DNA of 9,876 bases from Synechococcales cyanobacterium PMM_0003. Lineage in GTDB: Bacteria; Cyanobacteriota; Cyanobacteriia; Pseudanabaenales; Pseudanabaenaceae. This document shows positions 1 to 6,515 of this stretch, piece after piece. Under the pieces are notes generated by a model. That model was not told where the DNA came from and searched no databases. It was given only the letters and a program-made list of their open reading frames with translations. The translations under genes were made by a program, and so were the position numbers. The stretch covers positions 1-9,876 of the forward strand of contig CASBRC010000410.1 in NCBI GenBank assembly GCA_949128015.1, given 5' to 3'. Each line of letters opens with the position of its first letter. Positions within the stretch are counted from its first letter, which is position 1.

Positions 1-1182
1 AATTACTTCAGGTTCGCAACCTCTGCGTGGAGGATCAAGAATTACGATATCGGGCTGCAAATTGAGCGTACTGATTAGTTCTTCAACTTTGCCAGTATGA
101 AAAACCACATTGTCAATGCCATTAAGCTCCGCGTTGAGCTTGCCTTGAGCCGTAGCTTGTGGCTGGATTTCGATAGCGATCGCCTGTTTGACTTGCTCTG
201 CTAGAGGTAATGCGATCGTGCCAATTCCTGCATATGCATCTAAGAGAACTTCCGTTCCTTTTAAATCAAGTTCAGCTTCAATAATTTTCAGCATTCTTTC
301 TGCTTGCTCAGTATAGACCTGAAAGAATGTATCCCCGCGCAAACGGAAGGTTAAACCTGCAAATTTTTCTAGTAGATAATCCTTACCTGCTATACAACGG
401 CTTTCACGCCCAAAGATGGCATTGGTTTTGTCAGGATTGCAATTGAGAATTACGCCAACAACTTTGTCGTAGCGCTCTACCCAAGTTCTAGCAAAAGCGT
501 TCAATCCTGCCACATCCCAATCTCTTGTCACCAGCGTAATTAGGATTTCACCTGTCGATCTGCCAATGCGAAGCCCTAAATGTCGGAGCAAACCTGTATG
601 GTTGTTTTCATCATAAATTTCCCAGCATTGGTTATGAATGTCCATTTTTAGCTCGGCAAGCATCGGGTCGAGGCGTTCATCTTGGGCAGGGCATTGATTG
701 AGATTAACAATCTTGTGGCTTCCCTTCTGATAGTAGCCCGCCTTCAGGTTACCATCGCGACCAGTCGCTAAGGGATAAGTCACTTTGTTGCGATAATGCA
801 AACTATCCGCCGCGCCCACTATTGGCGAAATCACTTCATCAAGAGCTTCAGGAGCAAATCCACCGATTCTCTGTAATGCTTGGTGGACGATATTTTGTTT
901 AGTCCTTAGTTGAGCAGGATAGCTAACTGCTTGCCATTGGCAACCGCCACATTTGTCAGCAACGATGCAGTTAGGACGGACGCGATCGCTAGATGGGGTG
1001 AGAATTTTCTCAATACTGGCATGGGCAAAATTCTTTTTTACAAATTCTAGCTTTGCTTCAAGATGATCGCCTGGGACACTATTAGGAACAAAGATCGCGA
1101 TGTTTTCGTAACGTCCCACGCCATCGCCACTGTCAGCTAGATCGTCGATGGTGAGTGTGATTTTTTGTCCCTGTAGTAGCAT
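1..1182 (-). CDS. rlmD: 23S rRNA (uracil-C5)-methyltransferase, RlmD/RumA type (3' end outside window)
   Basis: This gene encodes an S-adenosylmethionine-dependent enzyme that methylates C5 of a uridine in 23S rRNA. The frame is open for 394 codons from ATG at 1182 to the window edge, so the C-terminus is missing. Residues 1-60 look like a TRAM RNA-binding domain (GQKITLTI, GDGVGRYE, VPGD). Cysteines C72, C78, C81 and C164 match the C-x5-C-x2-C...C pattern that holds the 4Fe-4S cluster in RumA. Further on are FFQVY (about 284-288), the SAM-binding motif DAYAGIGT (315-322) and LDPPRRG (382-388). The catalytic Cys motif of the family (SCNP) should lie just beyond the edge. AGGA stands a few bases before the ATG, and a good promoter lies upstream. 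It diverges from the solute-binding gene. Which uridine it modifies (RlmD, RlmC or RlmCD-like) cannot be told from sequence alone. Confidence 0.93.
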   Translation of the reverse strand, partial: MLLQGQKITLTIDDLADSGDGVGRYENIAIFVPNSVPGDHLEAKLEFVKKNFAHASIEKILTPSSDRVRPNCIVADKCGGCQWQAVSYPAQLRTKQNIVHQALQRIGGFAPEALDEVISPIVGAADSLHYRNKVTYPLATGRDGNLKAGYYQKGSHKIVNLNQCPAQDERLDPMLAELKMDIHNQCWEIYDENNHTGLLRHLGLRIGRSTGEILITLVTRDWDVAGLNAFARTWVERYDKVVGVILNCNPDKTNAIFGRESRCIAGKDYLLEKFAGLTFRLRGDTFFQVYTEQAERMLKIIEAELDLKGTEVLLDAYAGIGTIALPLAEQVKQAIAIEIQPQATAQGKLNAELNGIDNVVFHTGKVEELISTLNLQPDIVILDPPRRGCEPEVI

Positions 1183-1217
1183 GGCTTCCTAAATTAATCT
1201 ATGGCTGAAGATGTTTG

Positions 1218-1245
1218 ATTATAGCTTTCACCACCAGCATCACAA
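1218..1245 (-). promoter_or_regulatory. Sigma-70-type promoter for rlmD
   Basis: On the minus strand TTGTGA (1245-1240) is followed after 16 bases by a perfect TATAAT (1223-1218). It lies about 35 bases before the rlmD ATG. The -10 matches consensus 6 of 6 and the -35 4 of 6. This is inference from sequence match and position only. Confidence 0.55.
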
Positions 1246-1357
1246 CATAAAACCCCAAGAATGAGAGTTAGATGCAATGACCACTTTTGGAGACGGACTG
1301 AGCCACAAATAATACTGAAAAGCTCTCTAAGCAATCTTTTTAGCATAAATACCATTT

Positions 1358-1385
1358 TTGATCTCAGCACAAAGCGATGTATATT
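1358..1385 (+). promoter_or_regulatory. Candidate sigma-70 promoter for the solute-binding protein gene
   Basis: TTGATC (1358-1363) and TATATT (1380-1385) are separated by 16 bases, giving 4 of 6 and 5 of 6 consensus matches, and end 36 bases before the ATG at 1422. A HIP1 octamer (1390-1397) sits just downstream, near the expected transcription start. The divergent rlmD promoter is about 110 bases away, so the two genes share a 239-base intergenic region with separate promoters. Confidence 0.45.
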
Positions 1386-1421
1386 TGTAGCGATCGCATG
1401 ATTAAAGAATTTAAAGAATAA

Positions 1422-2330
1422 ATGTTTAAGTTTGCTCACAAACTCGCTGGCTTAGCAATCTATACAGGGCTATGTTTGGGAGTTGCTAGTAGCATCGTCC
1501 CGACAACATCATCAGTATTTGCCGCAGATAGCAGCCTTGGCATCGTCATGCGTCGTGGACATTTGCGCGTGGGCATGGATGCTGCGATCGGGGGGCCTTA
1601 TATGTTTTGGAATGCCAAGACCCAGTTTTATGATGGGTTTGAGCTTGAGATTATCCAAGAAATCGCCGCAAGGTTAAACATTGAGCCACGCCTGATTAAT
1701 ATTCCTTGGACGACCCAGCCTGAAAATTTGGCTTCCCGACAGGTCGATGTGATCCTTAGTGCTAGAGAAGAAGGAGCACTGGAAACAGGTGATACTAAGG
1801 GTAAATTTATTGAAACTATTTCTTACTATCGCGGCTCTCAGCGTTTGCTGATTCGGGCTGATGGGACGCAAATTAAATCTTTGCGCGACATGATCGGCAA
1901 GCGGGTGGGAGTTGTGGCAAATAGCGGAGGCGCGGCGATCGCAGAAACCTATAATAAAAATAGAGGTAACGCCATTCGCCTATTTTCGTCACGAGATCTT
2001 GATCGGATGGTGATTCAACTACGCGATCGTCAGCTTGATGCCATGATCCTTGACGAACCAGTAGCAGTGTGGCAAGTACGCAATAATCCTAACTTTATAA
2101 TTGTTGGTGAGCCTTTAATTCCGATTCGTTTAGTTGCAATCATCAACAAAGATGACGTATCACTAAAAAAAGCCGTAGATCAGGCTTTAACAGAGATGCG
2201 TCAAGAGGGTAAACTCGAACAAATACTTAAGAGGTGGAACCTGTGGGAAAGCCAGAAAACTTTAAAATCGACAAAGGACTTGCCAGCTACGGTATTAGCG
2301 ATCATTACGCCATACTCGGTTTACCAATGA
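1422..2330 (+). CDS. Extracellular solute-binding protein, family 3 (amino-acid-binding type), secreted
   Basis: This is a periplasmic binding protein of 302 residues, of the class that captures amino acids or other small polar solutes for ABC importers. Residues 1-34 form a Sec signal peptide: basic start MFKFAHK, a hydrophobic core, and a likely cut at SVFA|ADSS. There is no lipobox cysteine. The SBP_bac_3 domain spans about 40-275, with GHLRVGMDA at its start, YDGFELEIIQEIA (70-82), the hinge region KRVGVVANSGGAAIAE, LDAMILDEPVAVW (205-217) and the usual end GKLEQILKRW. The ATG has only a weak upstream purine run, but an in-frame TAA directly precedes it, so the gene cannot start earlier. 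About 28 residues follow the domain and are encoded in the overlap with the next gene. No permease or ATPase for an importer is in view, so it may serve a transporter encoded elsewhere or act as a ligand sensor. The ligand is unknown. Confidence 0.9.
   Translation: MFKFAHKLAGLAIYTGLCLGVASSIVPTTSSVFAADSSLGIVMRRGHLRVGMDAAIGGPYMFWNAKTQFYDGFELEIIQEIAARLNIEPRLINIPWTTQPENLASRQVDVILSAREEGALETGDTKGKFIETISYYRGSQRLLIRADGTQIKSLRDMIGKRVGVVANSGGAAIAETYNKNRGNAIRLFSSRDLDRMVIQLRDRQLDAMILDEPVAVWQVRNNPNFIIVGEPLIPIRLVAIINKDDVSLKKAVDQALTEMRQEGKLEQILKRWNLWESQKTLKSTKDLPATVLAIITPYSVYQ
2231..2245 (+). promoter_or_regulatory. Ribosome binding site and GTG that set the J-protein start
   Basis: GAGGTGG (2231-2237) is followed by five bases and then GTG at 2243. 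An earlier GTG at 2234 lies inside the Shine-Dalgarno sequence itself and has no purine-rich sequence at the right distance, so 2243 is the better start. The site is inside the coding sequence of the preceding solute-binding gene, which suggests translational coupling. Confidence 0.6.
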
Positions 2331-3124
2331 CTTCTGAGGCAACGCAAATCCGCAAAAAGTTTCTCAAACTAGCGAAGATCTTGCATCCCGATGTATTTGG
2401 TAGAACGCTCGAAGAAAAAGAGACTGCGACTAAATATTTCTCAAAAATGGTTAGTCCAGCCTATCAATTGCTAAATAGCGATCGCGAACGTGGCGAATAT
2501 TTAGCAACTTTGAGAATGTTTGCCCAAGGCAAAAAACAAAAAGCAGAAACGCCTACCCTTAGTTCTGAAATTGCTCAAAAACTGTATCGGATTCCTCACG
2601 AAATCACTTACAAACAATATGTAGACGAAGTTGCGCCTAAGCAGTACGAAAGCCTCGACTCGATTTTGGAGCATACTGCCACTTTGAGCGAGTTAAATCT
2701 TGTTTATTTATTTACCCAAACTAGTCTTAGCTTTAGTTCAGGTAGCGCCGCAGCTCCTACGACTAATCAACCTGCTAATGCTGAGCCAACTCCTGCTGCC
2801 CAACCTGCCCAATCACCAGCACTGCGTAATCTGAATATGGCGGAGCTATTTATCAGCAAAAAACAATGGACTGAGGCGCTCAAGGAACTGATGGGAGCCG
2901 AAAAACTCGATCCAAATAATGCCAAAGTCTATGCTCTCAAGGGTCTAGTCCAAATGAATCAAAATGCGGCTGCGATCGCAAAATCAAGTTTCCAAAAAGC
3001 GCTTAAACTTGATCCTAAGGAACCAATTGCACTCAAATATATCAATCAGGTGACTGTAGCGACAAAACCACCAGAGAAACCACCTGAAAAGAAAGGCGGA
3101 CTATTTGGCTGGGGTAAGAAATAA
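2243..3124 (+). CDS. J-domain protein with C-terminal TPR repeats (DnaJ-like co-chaperone)
   Basis: The 293-residue protein (from GTG 2243; 296 if GTG 2234 is used) starts with a J domain at about 19-92. It shows DHYAILGLP, a basic helix RKKFLKLAKILHPD with the HPD tripeptide (48-50) that stimulates Hsp70 ATPase, and YQLLNSDRERGEY. A middle region (105-165) is followed by an Ala/Pro/Thr/Gln-rich linker (about 167-192). Two TPR-like units then follow (195-262; AELFISKKQWTEALKEL and AAAIAKSSFQKALKLDP), and a Pro/Lys tail ends GGLFGWGKK. It lacks the zinc-finger and C-terminal domains of true DnaJ, so it is a class III J-protein that probably brings a DnaK to partners held by the TPR. No signal or membrane segment is seen, so it should be cytosolic. 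It overlaps the solute-binding gene by 88 bases in another frame and precedes the GGDEF gene by 72 bases, consistent with one transcript. The client is unknown. Confidence 0.88.
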   Translation: MGKPENFKIDKGLASYGISDHYAILGLPMTSEATQIRKKFLKLAKILHPDVFGRTLEEKETATKYFSKMVSPAYQLLNSDRERGEYLATLRMFAQGKKQKAETPTLSSEIAQKLYRIPHEITYKQYVDEVAPKQYESLDSILEHTATLSELNLVYLFTQTSLSFSSGSAAAPTTNQPANAEPTPAAQPAQSPALRNLNMAELFISKKQWTEALKELMGAEKLDPNNAKVYALKGLVQMNQNAAAIAKSSFQKALKLDPKEPIALKYINQVTVATKPPEKPPEKKGGLFGWGKK

Positions 3125-3161
3125 TTTCTAACATTTCTCGCTAAGGCTGGCTAAAGCTGGC

Positions 3162-3216
3162 TTTCCGCAGACTAAAGACATGGCGAGGCAAGCATCTTGG
3201 ATTTCCGCAGACTAAA
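3162..3216 (+). repeat. 15-bp direct repeat across the start of the receiver-GGDEF gene
   Basis: TTTCCGCAGACTAAA occurs at 3162-3176 and again at 3202-3216, exactly 40 bases apart. The second copy is inside the coding sequence (codons for DFRRLK) and the first is untranslated leader. Just upstream, GCTAA(G/A)GCTG is also repeated in tandem (about 3141-3160). The repeat could reflect a small duplication; no regulator is known to bind it. Confidence 0.6.
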
Positions 3217-4210
3217 ATACTACCGTCATAATTCTCTAATTCTGGTCACTAGTGGCGATCCTCAGCTTTTATCTGCGATCGCAGAAGTTTTAGCGACTGA
3301 ACAATACAATTTCATTACTGAAATAAGTGGTGAAAAAGCATGGGAAATCATGCTGCTAAAGAAACCTGCGATCGTTTTATCTGATTGGTCTACCCCAGAT
3401 ATCTCAGGCTTAGCCCTATGTCATCGGCTCAAGGCAAATCTTGAATATCCTGAACTGATGCAGACTTACTTTGTCTTAATTGTTGATGCTTTGAACTATC
3501 AACACCGCCAAATTGGCTTAGATACAGGTGTCGATGAATTTCTCAGTAGTCCTATTGACACCTCTGAATTAAAGACAAGATTGCGGACAGGATTGCGTCT
3601 CAGCGCTTTGATGCAGTCCTTGACATGGACAAATCAAAGATTGTTAGCTCAAAATGACTTGCTCGATGCACTCACATTATCTGACCCTCTAACCAAGGTT
3701 TTGAGTGAGCAAGCCTTTGCTGGGGTAATGCCGAAGATGATGCAGCAATTTAAAGGATTTGGCAATTACAAAAGTTATCGATTTTTAAGTGTATTGATCA
3801 TTGATATTGATAGTTTTAGCTCAGTTATCCAGTCCTACGGCGATAGTATTGGTAATGAAGCCATTAGGGCGATCGCAGGTCGATTAAGTCATAGCTGTGC
3901 TGCTAATAGTTTGATTTATCGTCATGGGCTTGATGAATTTGCCTGTATCACTCCCCATAATGATGCTGAAAGTGGCTTACAACTTTCTCAAAACTTACTG
4001 ACCAGTATTCGTAGTCATCCGATCGCTGTTTCTTCAGGATTGTTATTTCCTTTAACGATTAGTATTGGTGGTGTAGTGACAGCATTAGATAAGCAGGATC
4101 AAAAGATTGCTGATATTAGTTTTGAAGAAATCGTTTCTTTAGCAGAGGGAGCGCTCCTCCAAGCCCAAAAGTCTGGCGGCGATCGTGACTATATCGAAAT
4201 TTCTGACTGA
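3197..4210 (+). CDS. Degenerate receiver (REC) plus degenerate GGDEF domain protein
   Basis: The 337-residue protein has a CheY-like receiver at about 12-130 and a GGDEF fold at about 160-335, the layout of a response-regulator diguanylate cyclase. Both domains are eroded. In the receiver the phospho-acceptor D63 (LSDW) remains, but the acidic pair is reduced to TSGD (18-21), the Thr/Ser after beta-4 is gone (LIVDA) and the invariant Lys is Ser (FLSSPI, 115-120). In the GGDEF domain DPLTK (163-167) and IIDIDSF (201-207) are recognisable, but the motif reads GLDEF (244-248), the FKxxND segment reads FSSVIQ, and no RxxD inhibitory site precedes it. C-di-GMP synthesis is therefore doubtful; a binding or scaffold role is possible. 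The start is TTG at 3197: an in-frame stop at 3173 blocks extension, GCGAGG lies 9-10 bases upstream, and the next ATG would cut the receiver. It follows the J-protein gene by 72 bases on the same strand. Confidence 0.85.
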   Translation: MDFRRLKYYRHNSLILVTSGDPQLLSAIAEVLATEQYNFITEISGEKAWEIMLLKKPAIVLSDWSTPDISGLALCHRLKANLEYPELMQTYFVLIVDALNYQHRQIGLDTGVDEFLSSPIDTSELKTRLRTGLRLSALMQSLTWTNQRLLAQNDLLDALTLSDPLTKVLSEQAFAGVMPKMMQQFKGFGNYKSYRFLSVLIIDIDSFSSVIQSYGDSIGNEAIRAIAGRLSHSCAANSLIYRHGLDEFACITPHNDAESGLQLSQNLLTSIRSHPIAVSSGLLFPLTISIGGVVTALDKQDQKIADISFEEIVSLAEGALLQAQKSGGDRDYIEISD

Positions 4211-4239
4211 TTACAGCCTGTTGGGGCTTTCAATGGTAC

Positions 4240-4288
4240 AGAGAAATTCTTAACAGTGCCGCAAAGCGGCACTGTTAAGAATTTCTCT
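4240..4288. terminator. Perfect 23-bp-arm palindrome between convergent genes
   Basis: The left arm (4240-4262) and right arm (4266-4288) are perfect reverse complements, with AAA as loop. It lies 30 bases after the GGDEF stop and between two convergent genes, so it probably stops transcription from both sides. There is no long T-run after it on the plus strand, so an intrinsic terminator role is inferred from structure and position. The apex CCGC-AAA-GCGG resembles the other palindromes of this window. Confidence 0.65.
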
Positions 4289-4290
4289 TA

Positions 4291-4437
4291 GTCTTATGAC
4301 AGCGCAAAGCGCTGTATAACTATGAGTAATCCAAAATTTCAGTCAGTTTTAACTGACTTTAGCTTTGAGCCAAGAACTTGAGTTCTTGGTGTTTCTATGC
4401 TTTTAGGACAAAGCCTTATCCTGAACTGACGCTGATT
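4291..4437. repeat. Hairpin-rich intergenic element (possible MITE-like repeat)
   Basis: Four inverted repeats follow each other here. The first is TTAT-G-ACAGCGC/GCGCTGTATAA with loop AAA (4294-4319, one bulged base). The second is AGTCAGTT/AACTGACT (4341-4358). The third is CCAAGAAC/GTTCTTGG with loop TTGA (4370-4389). The fourth is an imperfect AGGACAAAG/CCTTATCCT (4405-4422). The end reads GAACTGACG (4423-4431), and its reverse complement recurs at 5458-5466 beyond the ABC gene. No open frame of note is present. The dense pairing suggests a dispersed non-coding repeat or a structured RNA; one copy cannot decide this. Confidence 0.4.
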
Positions 4438-5409
4438 TTAGTCTTTGTGGCGAGAAGCTTTTATTTGATCGATAAAAAATTCTTCTAGAGTTTGACGTGC
4501 AAGCTCGATTGCGATCGCCTTTGCGCCGATACTAGCGAGATAAGTTAAAAACTCTGGTAGATCCTTAGCTAACTGACCGTGCCAAGTATCAGCCTGAAAA
4601 ATTAAATGCTCTAACCAAGGCTGTAACTCTGCCTCAGTGCCGCCATGTCCACTGACTTGGTAGGACTGCTCCGTACCTAGCAACTCATTTAAAGTTCCCA
4701 TCGCTACTAATTCGCCTTTGTTGAGAATGCCAATGCGATCGCAGATTAGCTCTACATCTGACAAAATATGGCTGTTAAAAAATACAGTTTTGCCTTGATT
4801 TTTGAGCATCAAAATAATTTCGCGTACCTGATAGCGCCCCACAGGGTCAAGCCCCGACATCGGCTCATCGAGAAACACAACTTCGGGATCATTAATCAAA
4901 GCTTGAGCAACCCCAATTCTCTGCACCATGCCCTTAGAATATTGACGCAATTGCTTCTTACGGGCGACGGACTGCGAAAGTCCCACCAGATCGAGTAAGT
5001 CCGCAATGCGTTGGCGACGCAATGACGGCTCAACCCCAAACAAACTCCCAATAAAATCAAGTAGTTCCCATCCTGTCAGATAGTCGTAGTAATAAGCATT
5101 TTCAGGTAGATATCCGATTGACTGCTTAGCTGTGCGATCGCCTAGAGGATATCCTAGGATTTCCCCTGTTCCTGCTGTTGGCTTTACGATACCCAGCAAA
5201 ATTTTTAATAATGTGGTTTTACCTGCGCCGTTAGGTCCCAGTACACCAAAGGTTTCGCCTTTACGAATGGTTAATGAAAAATCTTGTAAAGAACTAATTT
5301 TCTGATTTAACCAAAAGCCAGTACGATAAGTTTTGCTCAAGCCGTTCGCCACGATAGCGTTGGTTTGAATAATCTGTTGCTGAGATTCATTAGTCAATAC
5401 TTCTACCAT
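4438..5409 (-). CDS. ABC-2-type transporter ATP-binding protein (YSKGM signature)
   Basis: This 323-residue nucleotide-binding subunit belongs to the class that powers ABC-2 exporters or membrane-associated export complexes. Visible motifs are Walker A GPNGAGKTT (58-66), YLPEN at the Q-loop (100-104, Glu in place of Gln, common in this subfamily), signature YSKGM (157-161), Walker B VVFLDEP (177-183), D-loop SGLD (185-188) and the H-loop His214 in FFNSHILSD. A C-terminal domain of about 75 residues follows and ends in LEEFFIDQI, as usual for CcmA-like exporters. The ATG at 5409 has no clear Shine-Dalgarno sequence; the ABC fold itself begins near residue 17. It follows another ABC ATPase by 105 bases on the same strand. 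There is no permease within the window, so partner and substrate are unknown. All catalytic residues appear intact. Confidence 0.9.
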   Translation of the reverse strand: MVEVLTNESQQQIIQTNAIVANGLSKTYRTGFWLNQKISSLQDFSLTIRKGETFGVLGPNGAGKTTLLKILLGIVKPTAGTGEILGYPLGDRTAKQSIGYLPENAYYYDYLTGWELLDFIGSLFGVEPSLRRQRIADLLDLVGLSQSVARKKQLRQYSKGMVQRIGVAQALINDPEVVFLDEPMSGLDPVGRYQVREIILMLKNQGKTVFFNSHILSDVELICDRIGILNKGELVAMGTLNELLGTEQSYQVSGHGGTEAELQPWLEHLIFQADTWHGQLAKDLPEFLTYLASIGAKAIAIELARQTLEEFFIDQIKASRHKD

Positions 5410-5514
5410 AGCTGCCGATCGAAGCTGAAAAGTTCATATTTTAAAACACTATTTTAACGTCAGTTCGGATTAATTTAAAACTGAGCATAATCTTGATATT
5501 TACGAAGGCAGTTT
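5410..5514. other. Intergenic gap between the two ABC ATPase genes
   Basis: This AT-rich gap has no gene. It contains CGTCAGTTC (5458-5466), the reverse complement of the end of the hairpin-rich element before 4438, and a weak hairpin TCAGTT/AACTGA (5460-5465 with 5479-5484). On the minus strand there are several A/T-rich -10-like hexamers but no convincing -35 partner. Whether the downstream ABC gene has its own promoter or is read through from the first cannot be decided. Confidence 0.4.
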
Positions 5515-6414
5515 TTAGGCTTTAGAGCCTTGGGTAACTTCAACATAGATATTTTCAAGGCGGACAGGTTGACGCATGATCGAATTAATTGTGATGCCCT
5601 CAAAACATTCCAAAATTTCTTTTAGTTCCATCACCTTCGGTAACCAAAAAGCGAGATCGCGACCATAGTGGCGATAGGAAAATCCAAGCTCGATCGCTCT
5701 TGCGATCGCTAAATCTTCTGTGGGCGTGCAAATGATCGCAATTTCTTGAGCAGGGACATGTTTACGAAGTTCTTCGAGACTGCCTTCCGCTAGCAAACTC
5801 CCCTGCTTAATAATGCCAATCCTCTGACAGAGGCGCTCTGCTTCTTCGAGCATATGAGTAGTTAGTAAAATGGCTGTATGTTGACTGCTAAGTTTGCGAA
5901 TTAATTCCCAAACTTCATAGCGAGCTTCAATATCTAGCCCTGTTGTCGGTTCATCGAGTACAACTAATTGCGGCTGATGCACAAGGGCGATCGCCATGCT
6001 GAGACGGCGTTGCATGCCGCCACTGAGAGTTTCCGCAATACTTTTAGCCCGATCGCCTAGCCCTACTAGTTCTAGACAATGCTGTGCTTGCTTCCGACAA
6101 ACTTCATTACTCAATCCATAAAGCTGCCCGAAAAATCGTAAATTTTCTTCACAGGTTAAGCTCTTATAAAAAATATTTTCCTGTGGGGCAACGCCAATTA
6201 GCGATCGCGTCGCACTTGAAGCCTTCTGCCCATTCATCTTCACAAACCCGCGATCAGCTTCGATCAATCCACATAAAATGCTGATTGCCGTGGTCTTACC
6301 AGCCCCATTTGGTCCCAATAACCCATAGACTTCCCCCGCCTGAATAGCAAAACTTAAGTCTTGCAAAACTTGCTTCTTCCCATAAGATTTACAGATTTTG
6401 CGAACTTCTAGCAC
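5515..6414 (-). CDS. ABC-2-type transporter ATP-binding protein (LSGGM signature)
   Basis: This 299-residue ATPase resembles DrrA/CcmA-type exporter subunits. It shows Walker A GPNGAGKTT (34-42), Q-loop Gln78 in VAPQEN, signature LSGGM (130-134), Walker B LVVLDEP (150-156), D-loop TGLD and His187 in LTTHMLEEAE. The C-terminal domain (about 220-295) ends SIMRQPVRLENIYVEVT, the common tail of this subfamily. The start is GTG at 6414, because the ABC fold begins at once (LEVRKICKSYG) and an in-frame stop lies six codons upstream. The Shine-Dalgarno sequence is weak (AGAG about 12 bases before). An extended -10 promoter precedes it. It is the first of two same-strand ABC ATPases of different subtypes, which could form a heterodimeric motor or serve two separate permeases encoded elsewhere. 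The substrate is not predictable. Confidence 0.92.
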   Translation of the reverse strand: MLEVRKICKSYGKKQVLQDLSFAIQAGEVYGLLGPNGAGKTTAISILCGLIEADRGFVKMNGQKASSATRSLIGVAPQENIFYKSLTCEENLRFFGQLYGLSNEVCRKQAQHCLELVGLGDRAKSIAETLSGGMQRRLSMAIALVHQPQLVVLDEPTTGLDIEARYEVWELIRKLSSQHTAILLTTHMLEEAERLCQRIGIIKQGSLLAEGSLEELRKHVPAQEIAIICTPTEDLAIARAIELGFSYRHYGRDLAFWLPKVMELKEILECFEGITINSIMRQPVRLENIYVEVTQGSKA

Positions 6415-6445
6415 AGAATATCTAGCTCTTTAAAGTAATGCCTAA

Positions 6446-6454
6446 AGTATAGCA
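6446..6454 (-). promoter_or_regulatory. Extended -10 promoter for the ABC ATPase pair
   Basis: The minus strand reads TGC-TATACT (6454 to 6446), an extended -10 (TGnTATAAT-like, 5 of 6), about 31 bases before the GTG start at 6414. The region at -35 (TTCTTT) is poor, as is usual for extended -10 promoters. It lies just after the terminator-like hairpin of the NACHT gene, which supports separate transcription. Confidence 0.45.
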
Positions 6455-6476
6455 ACCGCAAAACCAGAAAAGAAGC

Positions 6477-6507
6477 CCCACGCTGAATGCTTAGCGTCAG
6501 CGTCGGG
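6477..6507 (-). terminator. Terminator-like hairpin after the NACHT gene
   Basis: CCCACGCTGA (6477-6486) pairs with TCAGCGT-C-GGG (6497-6507, one bulged C) around a 10-base loop. Read on the minus strand it is a GC-rich stem followed by GCTTCTTTTCTGGTTTT, a T-rich but interrupted tract. It begins 9 bases after the NACHT stop codon, which fits an intrinsic terminator. Confidence 0.5.
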
Positions 6508-6515
6508 AGTCGTTA

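Noticed and set aside
16..18. Cys389 of the rRNA methyltransferase as the catalytic cysteine.
   Set aside because: It directly follows LDPPRRG, whereas the family's catalytic Cys is in a later SCNP motif, which would lie beyond the window edge.
1194..1439. An 81-codon minus-strand open frame between rlmD and the solute-binding gene.
   Set aside because: It overlaps the start of the solute-binding gene and both promoter candidates, has no family resemblance and an odd Leu/Phe/Arg-rich composition. It is more likely chance.
2231..2330. Possible frameshift joining the solute-binding and J-domain genes into one protein.
   Set aside because: One product is exported and the other cytosolic, the SBP domain is complete before the overlap, and a good internal ribosome binding site serves the second gene.
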